From Azolla caroliniana (Eukaryota > Polypodiophyta): 64,000 bases of DNA. Positions 1 to 10,067 of this stretch are shown piece after piece. The DNA is taken from NCBI GenBank assembly GCA_043228905.1, contig JBHGNT010000001.1, positions 30,318,001-30,382,000 of the forward strand, read 5' to 3'. The notes beneath the pieces were generated by a model. It ran no database searches. It was given only the letters and a program-made list of their open reading frames with translations, and was not told the origin of the DNA. A program made the position numbers and the translations under genes. How positions within the stretch are numbered: the stretch's first letter is position 1; each line of letters starts with the position of its first letter.

Positions 1-248
1 TGAATAGTTTATACACACAAAAAATGTTAACAATAAACTATGTTTCTGTGCCCACATGTGTGGTTGGGCACATGTGTGGTTTTGGCTTTTAAGTCCTATT
101 ACGAGGACCCCGAACTACACTTAGACCTCAAGTCTACACATGTGTTATAGTCATATGTATCAACGATGTTGTATGGTCTTGGTCATATTTGAACTCGAGA
201 CCTCGAGAACAAATGCATTAAACATTTGAGCCAACCAAGTAAGTTGAT
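1..248. other. AT-rich left-edge sequence with no gene
   Basis: No coding region or recognisable retroelement domain is visible. The stretch contains a short tandem of the word ACATGTGTGGTT near 53-80. It does not match the LTRs of A1 or D and it replaces the part of the A1 left LTR that should precede position 249. It may be the end of an unseen element inserted in, or recombined with, that LTR. Confidence 0.4.
168..247 (-). repeat. tRNA-like sequence (possible SINE head)
   Basis: On the minus strand a box-A-like stretch (TTGGTTGGCTCAAATG) is followed by a 5-bp anticodon-like stem (AAATG/CATTT) with a 7-nt loop, then a box-B-like GAGTTCAAATA. Spacing fits a tRNA or a tRNA-derived SINE head. 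Pairing of the acceptor arm is poor, so it is not called as a working tRNA. It abuts the truncated A1 LTR. Confidence 0.35.
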
Positions 249-640
249 CTCCATCGCCGGTCCGGTTTTGGTTGGCCAAAACCCTTTTCAAGTAGCTAGC
301 CACCTCCACTCTAAGTTCAAGTTACCTTGAACTCTCTATGCTCCACACATAGACACAAAGATAATATCTTTTGCTCCACCTTATATATGATGAGAGCCGT
401 ATTTGTCGTGCCTATGTGGGATATCTCACAATTTTCTCTTTTCTTTTCACAAACTTTATACCCTCATATCTTGACATTTAGTTGTCCATTTCTCGTGTAA
501 TAAAGTGCATTCGAAACCTCCATCATTTTGTACTTTAGATATTAAAAATGTTATCTTCACAATTATTGTATTACATGATTCATACTCGATTTTGTACGTT
601 TTATGGGATTTTCACACTATTGCCGAAAATCTTCACGACA
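249..640 (-). repeat. A1 3' LTR, truncated
   Basis: Identical in layout to 7088-7479 and ending in ATCTTCACGACA. About 624 bp of the LTR present in the right copy (6464-7087) are absent and replaced by unrelated sequence at 1-248. The neighbouring interior, CCACCCCCACC on the plus strand, is a purine-rich tract on the element's own strand, as expected of a polypurine tract. Confidence 0.85.
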
Positions 641-712
641 TCCACCCCCACCAAACCGCACGTCCTCCGGTACGTGCCAAGAAGAGAAGAAGTGAGATTT
701 CGGCTACGATGA

Positions 713-3700
713 TCAATTAGATTCCTCCATGTCTTCATTTTCATCTGGCCTATTATGTTCATCGTCGAGGTAATCGAGGTCAGGATCCTTGTCTTGTCTT
801 TTCTTGAAAAGCTTTACTCTTTTTCCCGCAATGGGTACGACCAACCTTGATCCGTCTAGTTCCGCAAGGTGGTATGTGGCATTATCGTTGGCACTTGTCA
901 CCACATACGGCCCGAACCATCTTCTTGCGAACTTCCTTGTTGTACTATGTTGATTGTCAAGGGTGCTGTCGTAGACCAAAACCCAATCCCCTTCTTCAAT
1001 CTTCTTGGGACGAAGTCGATGCGTGTTGTCGAACCGAACTTTGTTCTTTACTCGGGCTGCCTTCATCATCTTTCGCGCTTTTTCTAAATCTTCAGGTCTT
1101 CTTTCAAGTTGCCTTATCCGCGCCGCTAATAACTCTTCTCGGCTCATCTCGTTCTCCCACGGTATCGCTACCCATGAGGCGATCGTCCTTTCGATGGGCA
1201 TAATCGGCTTTTGTCCATACATAAGCTCCGTCGGCATATACCCTGTCACCGAGCTATGTGTCGTTCTATCGGCCCACAAGGCATAGGGTAATAGTCGTGG
1301 CCAATTCCCGACTCGACCGTTGCATGCCCGTACGATGGCTTTAACGATAGGTCCATGCCCTCGCTCGATCTTCCCATTTGCTTCCGGATTGTAGGCAGTC
1401 GTGAGGGAGAGCTTCACGCCTAGTCTTTCGAAGAGCTCCGTCGCTTCGTGCGCGTCCAACTCCCCTCGGTCGGCCACTATCTTCCCTACACATCCATATC
1501 GGCAAACAACATCTTCAAGTAGAAATTTGCAAACGGCTGAAGTCGTCTTATTTGTCAAGGCTCGTCCTTCCACTTGATTTGTCAAGTCTTCCCTTGCGAG
1601 CGCTAAGTACTTCATTTGTCCCACTCCCATTGGCATCGAGACCAGATCCACCATCCATTTGAAATGAATGGTGAGTGGGTATGTCGGCTTTAACTCATCA
1701 CGATGACGTATATTTGAATATACTTGGCAAGTTTCGCATGTGGACACGAAATGGAGTACATCTTTGTACATGCTTGGCCACCAGTACTTCTCCTTCAACT
1801 TTTCAAACGTCGCCCATGTTCCTCTATGACCTGCCCAAGCACTCTCGTGGAATTCGGTCATTAACGTCTCTTGCTCTTCTTTCTTTACCACCACTCGACG
1901 TGGTATTCCTGTCCTTCTTTTTGGATGTCGCCAAAGGAATCCTCCCTTCAAGAAGTATCGGTAAGCTTTCTTTCGGATTTGTAGGGCCTCCTCCTTTGTC
2001 AACGAAGCATCTGCCGTCAATGTTCTTAGGAATCTACTGATGAGTAACCACTCTCCTTCGTACTTGTTCTCGTTGAAGGCGTGGAGGGTTTGCGTGTCCT
2101 GGTCTTCCGCCGACAATCGAGCCATCTTGAAGAAGTCGAGGGCGACATCTTCATCTTCCGAAACCATGTTACTTCCGTTTGAAAATCTTGCCCTCGATAG
2201 CATGTCAGCCATGGCGTTCTTCTTCCCTGCGATGTGACGGATTTCTGGGTTTAAAGACTTGATGTAGGCGATCCACCTTAGCATAGCAAGATCTGGGGTC
2301 GCACATCCCGAGACCATTCCGAGAATTGGGAGACAATCTGTCTCTATTATCACTTCCGACCCGATGAGGTAATCTTTGTCCGTCTTCACTGCCGACACAA
2401 TACCCCAAAGTTCCCGCTTGACTTGGGCATATCTTTGTTGCCATTCGCTGAGAACCTTTGCTCCGAACCGGACGGCATATCGCACATTATCTTCACCTTC
2501 TTGATTGATGACCCACCTGATTCCGGTTGGGCTCGTATCTACGGTCACGTAAATTGGCTTCCCTTCGGCATAGTCGGCCTTCCTTAGTGCCGGAGCTTCA
2601 AGAAGCAGTTTCTTTAATCTTTACATCGCCTCTGTGTGCTCGTCTCGCCATTCGAACTTTATTCTTTTCTTTAGTAGTCCATATAACGGTTCGGCGACAT
2701 GAGCGTAGTGAGGAATCCATATATGATAAAATGCGCACGCTCCAAGGAACCTTCGAACCTCCGTTTGGTTTTCGCATTCTTCTTTCATGTCTTGGATTGC
2801 GTTCACTTTGGATGGCGAGGGCTTCCGGCCGTATGCTCCACACAAGTGACCTACCACCAAGATCTCCGGTTGCCCGAATGCGGATTTTTCTCCCGAAAAT
2901 GTCAAATTCGCATCTTCGAGCCTTTGAAGCACCTTCTCGCAATCTTTCATATGATCCGCAATGAACTTTCTACAACCTTCCTTATCTTTCGATTCATCTT
3001 TCTCCTCATCCGAACATCCTTTTATCGGAATATCATCCAAGAATGGCATCGTGATGTCCGGAATGCAATCCTTCAAGACTTTATTCATGGCATTCACCAT
3101 ATGAGCCACCGAGTTCGTTGCGCCTTGGGGTAAGGTACACATCTGCACAAGCCCGATCGGAGTCCTCATGGTTGTAATGTCCCGACTGTCGATCACCAAC
3201 TGGAATTGGTCATATCCGGAGTAGAGATCGCCAATGGAGTAGATGGACCGGCCCGCAATCGCTTCGGCAAATTCGTCCACGCTCGGACCGATTCCGGCAT
3301 TTTGAATTGTCACCTTGTTGACGGGTTGAAGATCTTGGATGAATCGCAATGATCCATTCTTCTTCGGCACCGTGAACCACCTATTGGAATAAGGAGCATT
3401 CGACGGTTCTAGAATTCCCATACTCACCTTCTCCTTTAAGAGCTCAATCAGCTTCGGAAGGTGTGCTCTCGGAACCGGTATCGGTTTCAAATTCCAAGGC
3501 ACATGAGGCACCGTGAAGATCACCATTGGCTCTATAACCTTTGGGTCGGCGCATCCGATTTCTCGTGGGAAGAATGCGAAAGCCTTCCCATGTCTCTCAA
3601 GCATATCGCGAAACATTCGCTCCTCTTCAGGGAGAAGGAAATCCTCCTTTCCAACTCGTAGCTTCCCCTTCGTCTCTTTGGTGAAGTCATGACCTATCTT

Positions 3701-4123
3701 CTTTGGATCTCTTAAGCTTGGATCGTTAGCGACTTCCTTCATCTTTTGCCAGTTATCTTCCGGTAGCGGAACCGCAACTGGCTTGATCTTCTTATCCACC
3801 GTTTTATATTTCGTGTTGATGTCAGCTTCCTTCATCGAGATGCCACAACGGTATTCATCGATGATAGCGTACATGTTGACAGAGTTAACCGAAATCACGC
3901 ATTGGTTGTGATGATAGCTCAAGTCCACGACGTCCCCGATTTCGCCGATGGTGTCGTTAAATGAGGCTTCTTCCATAATATGAGTCACGAACTCCCCTTC
4001 TTCTATTATGTTCTCTTCTTTCAGCATCTTCTCGAATTCTTGTATCCGGCTCTTGTGCTTCTTGTCGGGTAGTACTAGTTTACATGCGCCACTAGGTGTG
4101 ACACATGTTGCTTCTCCTTGCAA
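713..4123 (-). pseudogene. pol: A1 pol: reverse transcriptase, RNase H, integrase (one nonsense codon)
   Basis: One reading frame of about 1,137 codons with a single TAA near 2621, where relatives read glutamine (CAA to TAA). The first 500 codons hold the RT, with the primer-grip region WFTVPKKNGS, the SIGDLYSGYDQFQL motif, and the catalytic box as MPFLDDIPIKG (F-L-D-D rather than Y-x-D-D). After the stop come RNase H (VTVDTSP, VIETDC, IAGKKNAMADMLSRA) and integrase with zinc-finger cysteines CETC, first Asp in MVDLV, second in VADRGEL and Glu in NPEANGKIERGH. An acidic tail follows and there is no chromodomain. Pol lies in a different frame from gag-PR, so shifting or re-initiation is implied. 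Apart from the stop it looks functional. Confidence 0.85.
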
Positions 4124-4197
4124 TCCACGTGCTCTTCTTTCTTGTGGGGTCTTGTGATTGCTCGGACTATTTGTGCCCCATGCTTCAATAGTCCGCT

Positions 4198-6402
4198 CTA
4201 AAAATCCGAGGATTCGCCTCCGAGACTATCTTGATTCCTTTCATGATTGGCTCGCACTGTTAGGAATTGGACCGATCTTTGGTTGTCAAGACTCTTTATT
4301 CGTGCAAAGGCTGCTCCATTATTGAACACTTTGGTCTCCATCCGAGATGATGTGATATAAGGTTGCCCTAGGATGACAGGATGCGATGCCGATTCTTGTA
4401 TGAAGAAGTGTTGATCCATCTCCACATCCCCGATCGTGACTTTGACATTGGGACAAGCTCCGTACAAGTCCTCCGTAGACTTTGTTGCCGCGCGAATCTT
4501 CCATCCGTGGTTTGTATTAATTGGCCATCTTCCCTTTTTGTAGAAGTCGGTTGACATGAGGTTGATCTCCGAGCCGTGGTCGATCAAGGCTACGACGGTC
4601 TCTTTCTTCTCCCCGATCTTCACCGGTGTCTCCGTTGTCGCTCGTGCCCAATGAGGTCGAGTGTAGTGGCTGTCCACCATATCTTCATCGATTTCGTCTC
4701 TTGCCATCGTTATGGCATTCGTTTTTGCTTTCTGCGGCTTCTCTTCTTCCTCGTCCGATTGTTGTCTCTTTCTCTTTACAAGGTCCACGATCGTGTCATG
4801 GAACTCCTTCTTCGTAATGCCAAGCAATTCCCTCAAGGACAAAGTTACATGGCTATCAAGAACTCGTTCTTCGAGAATCTTCTTTAGGTCCGTCGTCTGC
4901 TCTATGTCCGACCTTAGCTTATAGGTAGGTATGGTCCTTGTCCTCCGAGCGGGGTCTTCGACACCAACCTTCACGGGCCGAACCGTTTCTTCAACTCGTA
5001 TGCTCGGCTCCCCTTTTCGGCTTGATTCTCGTTCCTCCGTTTGTAAAGGTCGACTCGTCTCCGCATCGTCCTTCTTTTTCGCGTTCCTTGTTTCATGTCT
5101 TTTTGATGGCCCTTGCTCTTCTATTCTCTTTCTCTTTTCTTCGACGAACACCTCGTGGTTGTTGCACATCACCTCTGCAAGTATGGTGTTGTCGTCCACC
5201 GGATCCGACCACCCGGTTATGCTTTGCACGCTTCGGTCCGCAAGCTCTACCTCGTTCGATGTGATTTTTCCCTTCTTCTCATATTCGAGAACGGAAGTCC
5301 AAAACTTTGCTCCCGCTCTAGCAGCTTCAGTCTTGTCTTTCCCGACTCTTATTCCGGCCGACGCAACATAGTGCATCGCATCCACATGAGTCGCATCGGC
5401 ATCCTCCATAGATCTCTTCATTCCTCCTCTTCCGAAATTCACCCGTAGGGGTCTTCTAGTCTCGCTTGAGCAGATCATGTTGTCCTCTATGTATACGATA
5501 TTTTGTCGAATCACCTCTCGAAGGCTCGCACAATCCCTTCTCATGTGGTCCATGCTATCGCACCACACGCATCTAAAGGGTTCTTTTCCTTTAGGGCCCC
5601 GACGATTCATGTTGGCTAGAGTGACCTTCTCGAACTTCTTCGCTAGCTCTTCAATGATGTTGTCATCAATCTTCTTTTCTTCCACGTTACTTTGTCTCAG
5701 CGGCTCAGCTACTTTCGGCGGTCTTGCTTTCTCCGTGGTAGTCGGTCCCGTCAAGTCGGTGTCATCAACCCATTGGCGACGCTTGTTGAGCCTATTGCAT
5801 GCCCGCTTCACCGCGATCCAGTCCGCTACGAGCCCATTTGCTTGGGTATCATCTTCGAGAAGAGTCCCCAACTCCCGTCTATCCTTTATGTCCACGGCCT
5901 TCAAGAAGTACAAAGTCTTGTCCTCTTCAAGCAATACTTGGTCCGTATTGGGGAGACGACTAAACATCTGGTCGAATTCGTCGTACACCCTCGAGACGCT
6001 CATCTTCTTATTCTTCTTCTCTATCCACTTCATTAAGGCATGTCGAGTCATCCTCGTTGAGTCTTCAGTCACGAACTCCGCTAGTATCGTTTTCTCGAAC
6101 TCGGACCATGTTGTCTTTCCTTCTTGAAGCTCGATGACGCGTCTTTGGATGTTGTTGGCGACAACTCTCTTGAAGCTTGCGATTTGACGTGCCTCGGACA
6201 CGTCCCTTTGATTCATCTCCCTCTTATATGCATCAAGGAACTTCGTAACGTTCCTTCCATCGAATTGGCCCTCGAGCTCTACGACACGATCGACAGCCTT
6301 CTCCACGCTTGCGTCGTTGTCCCGAGATCTCATCATTTGCTCGACGATTAGCATCATCCTTTCGAGCTCTCCTGGTTGGTTGCTTGAGGACGCCATCTCC
6401 AA
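4198..6402 (-). CDS. gag: A1 Gag-protease polyprotein
   Basis: An intact 734-codon frame. Residues 1-230 are a helical capsid-like region shared with the Gag of I, J, L and N. A CCHC zinc knuckle CVWCDSMDHMRRDC lies near residue 280 and should bind genomic RNA. A charged Glu/Lys/Arg-rich stretch follows. Near residue 600 a retropepsin-like domain reads VALIDHGSEINLMS, with HPVILGQPYI downstream. The usual Asp-Thr/Ser-Gly triplet is Asp-His-Gly, and the protease is fused to Gag instead of Pol. The start is the first Met after the PBS (MEMASSSNQPGE); the second Met two codons later fits equally well. Confidence 0.85.
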   Translation of the reverse strand: MEMASSSNQPGELERMMLIVEQMMRSRDNDASVEKAVDRVVELEGQFDGRNVTKFLDAYKREMNQRDVSEARQIASFKRVVANNIQRRVIELQEGKTTWSEFEKTILAEFVTEDSTRMTRHALMKWIEKKNKKMSVSRVYDEFDQMFSRLPNTDQVLLEEDKTLYFLKAVDIKDRRELGTLLEDDTQANGLVADWIAVKRACNRLNKRRQWVDDTDLTGPTTTEKARPPKVAEPLRQSNVEEKKIDDNIIEELAKKFEKVTLANMNRRGPKGKEPFRCVWCDSMDHMRRDCASLREVIRQNIVYIEDNMICSSETRRPLRVNFGRGGMKRSMEDADATHVDAMHYVASAGIRVGKDKTEAARAGAKFWTSVLEYEKKGKITSNEVELADRSVQSITGWSDPVDDNTILAEVMCNNHEVFVEEKRKRIEEQGPSKRHETRNAKKKDDAETSRPLQTEERESSRKGEPSIRVEETVRPVKVGVEDPARRTRTIPTYKLRSDIEQTTDLKKILEERVLDSHVTLSLRELLGITKKEFHDTIVDLVKRKRQQSDEEEEKPQKAKTNAITMARDEIDEDMVDSHYTRPHWARATTETPVKIGEKKETVVALIDHGSEINLMSTDFYKKGRWPINTNHGWKIRAATKSTEDLYGACPNVKVTIGDVEMDQHFFIQESASHPVILGQPYITSSRMETKVFNNGAAFARIKSLDNQRSVQFLTVRANHERNQDSLGGESSDF

Positions 6403-6439
6403 GTATTAATCTCGACTTGATCCTTCCTACCGCCTCTTT

Positions 6440-6455
6440 CACGTCGGGTTCACCA
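6440..6455 (-). other. A1 primer-binding site
   Basis: On the minus strand TGGTGAACCCGACGTG lies 8 nt inside the 5' LTR. The same sequence, or a one-base variant, sits just inside the 5' LTRs of I, J, L, M and N. It begins TGG, as expected for annealing to a tRNA CCA end, but it is not the initiator-Met site and I cannot name the tRNA. Confidence 0.65.
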
Positions 6456-6861
6456 CTTTATTATGTCGTGAAGATCCGTCACTACGCGCGGATCGTGAGG
6501 CGGAACCGCCGGGGTTCTGGACCAGAAGGATTTAGAGTCGATACAAGCTTTGGCGAGAAAGTACTTAAGATAGATTGGGAAAGAGAGAAGATGAGATTAC
6601 ACGATTGATTTCAAAACGAATTTCTTCCTCCTAATTTTCATAAAAAAACCCCTCTTTTTCTCCTCCCCCTTCCCTCTTTTATAGATGCTCTCATGCATAT
6701 GATGCATGTGAGGGTACAAGACATGCATAAATTGCATGTTTGCCATTTGGCGCTTAAGTATTACATGTGGTGCATGCTAACCATGTCACTCATTTTAGCT
6801 CTCATGTATGAGAATTTACATGTAAAAGTACAATGATAGAAATATAATTTCAACTAAATAC

Positions 6862-6925
6862 CATGGCTTAATGGTAAGCCATTTGACTCCTAACTTGGAG
6901 GTGCAAGGTTTGAATCCACACTTGC
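6862..6925 (+). repeat. tRNA-derived SINE-like insert in the A1 LTR
   Basis: Box A-like TGGCTTAATGGTAAG sits in a perfect D-arm-like stem (GGCTTA/TAAGCC). A CTCC/GGAG stem with loop TAACTT follows, then box B-like GGTTTGAATCC. An AT-rich tail (TATATATTTATATATTTATTTTA) follows at about 6940-6972. This layout fits a tRNA-derived SINE. Not a functional tRNA: the acceptor stem is not convincing. Confidence 0.45.
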
Positions 6926-6973
6926 CCTCCTTGTATATGTAAGTATGTATATATATTTATATATTTATTTTAT

Positions 6974-7095
6974 CTAGTCGCCGGTTCGCCGGATGTCGCC
7001 GCCGGATGCCGATGCCAATGCCGGATCCCGACGCCGACACCGGATACCGGTGCCGCATGCCGCCGTCGGATGCCGTCGGATCACCGGCTCCATCG
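6974..7095. repeat. GC-rich GCCGGATGCCG-type microsatellite
   Basis: About 120 bp of imperfect repeats built from GCCGGATGCC and GACGCC words in otherwise AT-rich LTR sequence. It lies between the SINE-like tail and the LTR core shared with the left copy. Probably local repeat expansion; no function is evident. Confidence 0.6.
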
Positions 7096-7479
7096 CCGGT
7101 CCGGTTTTGGTTGGCCAAAACCCTTTTCGAGTAGCTAGCCACCTCCACTCTAAGTTCAAGTTACCTTGAACTCTCTATGCTCCACACATAGACACAAAGA
7201 TAATATCTTTTGCTCCACCTTATATATGATGAGAGCCGTATTTGTCGTGCCTATGTGGGATATCTCACAATTTTCTCTTTTCTTTTCACAAACTTTATAC
7301 CCTCATATCTTGACATTTAGTTGTCCATTTCTTGTGTAATAAAGTGCATTCGAAACCTCCATCATTTTGTACTTTAGATATTAAAAATGTTATCTTCACA
7401 ATTATTGTATTACATGATTCATACTCGATTTTGTACGTTTTATGGGATTTTCACACTATTGCCGAAAATCTTCACGACA

Positions 7480-7681
7480 ACGTGAGCTAATGATATCGAT
7501 TAATGCTCGCCCATGATAGGTTTACATCACGACATGATGTTATGACTATCTCTCCGACCTTATCCTATTTCTTTTCCAGAAATAATCATTTAATGGCTCA
7601 AAATAACGACCCGATGTCATCCGCTTAAGTGGAAGGAACTCAAGGGAATCCTCCTGGACAAATGTCCATTGAGATGTATTT
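7480..7681 (+). pseudogene. gag: D leader and first codons of gag
   Basis: Positions 7480-7592 are non-coding leader with no recognisable primer site. A frame opens at ATG 7593 (MAQNNDPMSSA), meets TAA at 7626-7628 where CAA (Gln) is likely ancestral, and continues to 7681 where E is inserted. The same frame resumes at 23829 and then at 30217, which identifies it as the N-terminus of the gag at 30217-30872. Confidence 0.6.
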
Positions 7682-8175
7682 TGTTGTCCAGAGGACATAA
7701 ATATGGAATTAGGAAATTAGCAAACGGCGGTAGTGTAATCGAGTAGGAAAGAACGCCAGCGAGCGCCGAGTTCGAGTATCACGGGCCACCGACGACTCGG
7801 CTGTGTATTAGGGGAAACGTTATTTAAACGAGGTCCAGTACCTCAGAGCGAGAGCAGAAAATATAGGCGGAAACACTAGCTTAGTCCATCGTAACTAGAT
7901 AATCCTGTAAGGTCACCGGCCGTAGGCCGTGTTCTATAATCCTTTTGGTGTTGCAGTAATATATCTGATTTGTGCCCATTTTGCTCCATGTGTCTGCGCT
8001 TTGGCTCATACTTATGATTTCAGCGCCGCCCACGCCTATCAAGATCTCGCTAGTGTTTTATCTCTGATCATTTTCTCCCTCACGACGCCTCTATTACGAG
8101 CCTTCACGTACCACACCCTTGGATACCGATAGCCGCAGGTCTATCGAAGGTGTTCACCCAAAGGAACGGGTAACA
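7682..8175 (+). repeat. E 5' LTR (494 bp)
   Basis: Starts TGTTGTCCAGAGG and ends ACGGGTAACA, matching 23330-23823 without length change. TTATTTAAACGAGG near 7818 is a possible TATA region. The LTR is followed within a few bases by a tRNA-type primer site. Confidence 0.9.
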
Positions 8176-8179
8176 CAAT

Positions 8180-8194
8180 TTGGCACGCCCGGTT
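8180..8194 (+). other. E primer-binding site
   Basis: TTGGCACGCCCGGTT lies 4 nt inside the 5' LTR. The TTGGC(A/G)C..CC pattern is typical of plant Tat elements; the exact tRNA is not identified. Confidence 0.6.
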
Positions 8195-8366
8195 ACAGCT
8201 GTGAGTGCACAATGAACTTCGTTGAAGGTAACCACCAGCCGCCGTTACGGCGCCCCCTCGCACCACGAGGTCTCGGCCACCTGCCCGACGCCCTGAGCCA
8301 GTCGAAGGAACTTCCGACTCGGCGGTAACTGACCAATCCTTTCCCGAGCAATCAGAGGCTTCCCCA

Positions 8367-10004
8367 GTGCAATCCTCGCCACCGGACACTCGATCGCGAG
8401 TTGATTCACCACCAAAACCCCCGCTGAGCCCTCCGGAGGTCAATCAACCGGAACTAAACCCTTTCCCGGTGCTACCAGAAGACCTAGAGTACGACATCAT
8501 GCCGTACCCATACCCACGATACACCGACGGACCAGACGCAGAGTCACACATCCGTGCCTTCATATCCACGTGGCAGGCCAACCACTCAACGCACCGCCTC
8601 ACGCCGGCCGAAATCGATGCCTCAAAGATTGCCGAGTTCACACTCTCCCTCGATGGACCGGCCGCACGATGGTACTCTCGCCTCGAAATAGGAGAGGCCA
8701 CCACTTTCCAAATCGTGCGCACAAAGTTCCTTGAACTTTTTCATCGCGAGGTGCCTAAACGGGAACTCCTCCGACAATTCTTCTCTATATGCCAAGAACC
8801 GCACGAAACGGTTGCGCAGTTCACGATCCGGTTCCAGGATCTCTACAGACAAGTGGCCGATGATGTCTCCGCACAACATATACCAGACACTTTCCTATCC
8901 AGTTTACGAGAGCCTCTCCGAACGACTCTCACACTTACAAATTTCGCCAACCATACTATCGAACAAGTCATAGCGCGGGTTCTCGCCCTCGATCGGACTC
9001 AGCACGACGCGGCCTTCTCGATGACATCCTTACAAAACGCTCTTCCCCAAGAGGACAATCGCTTTCGCCAAGCTCTCCAATACACGGTGTGTTCAGGATC
9101 AGGGCACCTAGCCCTCGAATGTCCCCACCGACCATAGTGTCCGATCTGTCAGTCTCGAGCTCACACTGTCGAGCAGTGCGAATATAATATGCTGAACCGC
9201 ACAACGGCGGCACCGGTCCGCCAGATCGAGCCAAGAAATACATACTCTCGGCAGGACGAGCGATATGCCTACCGAGACCAAGATAACGACCGACCGTGAT
9301 CCCCGGATCGACGGCGCCGAGACGACGACTACCGACGTGATCACTATCACGATGACCGACACGACGATTATGCTCGATATGATGATGATCGTGATGACCG
9401 GTATGATCGACGGAACTCAAGAATTGATCGGCGAAACAGCAACCGCAACTCACACAACAATAGAAGACATAACAACAACCGCCGACGGGACGCTCCTCAA
9501 AATGACCAGCGCAACTCCAACGCACCTCGGACCAACCCACCACCAAACGAGACTGGGAATCAACAACAACAGCTTCCACACACAGACCGAGCGGACACCA
9601 GCAGCTCGGCCAACGTTACGTGTTTTAAATGTAACCAACCACGCCACTACGCCACGCAATGTCTAACAACTAACCGTGGCAAGGCACCCGCGGTGAATAA
9701 TATCATGGCCGATGTTCAAACCGTCACTACCCGGGGTAAAGCGCAGACTACACAGTGGCAAATCCAGGATGAAGTCCGTCAGGCAACAAAAGAATGGATC
9801 GACACGGCCAATAAAAATAATGCCGTGCGCATGCAAACTGACATGAGAGACGGGCCCAGTGGAGCACCACAAACCTCGGTACCATCGACGTCATTGGAGG
9901 ACGACCAACTATGGGATGCTCTTACCAACTCCCGCATCTCGTTGCCCCTACATAATCTGTTACCACTCATGCTGAGATTTCGGGACACCCTGGCTGCACT
10001 CTAG
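8367..10004 (+). pseudogene. gag: E gag (broken)
   Basis: The capsid-like retrotransposon-gag region is at 8367-9137 (ESHIRAFISTWQAN, GPAARWYSRL, FRQVADD-type helices), followed by three zinc-knuckle units. The first reads YTVCSGSGHLALEC and has lost its first cysteine (Tyr). The second, CPICQSRAHTVEQC, lies just past an in-frame TAG at 9135. A third, CFKCNQPRHYATQC, is at about 9622-9663 after a stretch rich in Arg/Asp/Tyr repeats and at least one frameshift. The last fragment (about 9660-10004) links gag to protease. Tat-type Gag with several knuckles is usual; the stops mean it is dead. Confidence 0.75.
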
Positions 10005-10067
10005 GCCAATACTAAGCCCGTAACGCCACCGGCTCACCTCACCTCACCAGGCACAGGTCCACCACTC

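Larger units (their letters stand above)
249..7479 (-). mobile_element. A1: Ty3/Gypsy-type LTR retrotransposon (ACGG superfamily)
   Basis: Minus-strand element with 3' LTR at 249-640 (truncated), pol at 713-4123, gag-protease at 4198-6402, PBS at 6440-6455 and 5' LTR at 6464-7479. The two LTRs align without gaps over 392 bp at a constant offset of 6839 and differ at only a few positions, so the insertion is recent or has been gene-converted. The right flank reads ACGT, close to the ACGG duplicated by its relatives. The left end is damaged, so no full target duplication can be read. The right end abuts the 5' leader of chromovirus D. Confidence 0.85.
6464..7479 (-). repeat. A1 5' LTR (1,016 bp)
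   Basis: Starts TGTCGTGAAGA and ends CTTCACGACA. The region equivalent to the left copy holds a minus-strand TATATAAGG, a plausible promoter, near 7220. The inner part carries a tRNA-like insert (6862-6925), an AT-rich tail and a GC-rich simple repeat (6974-7095), none of which survives in the left LTR. Confidence 0.8.

Noticed and set aside
7929-8132. 67-codon frame in both E LTRs (MFYNPFGVAVIY...)
   Set aside because: Same reason: LTR sequence, no supporting domain, overlaps the predicted transcript leader.
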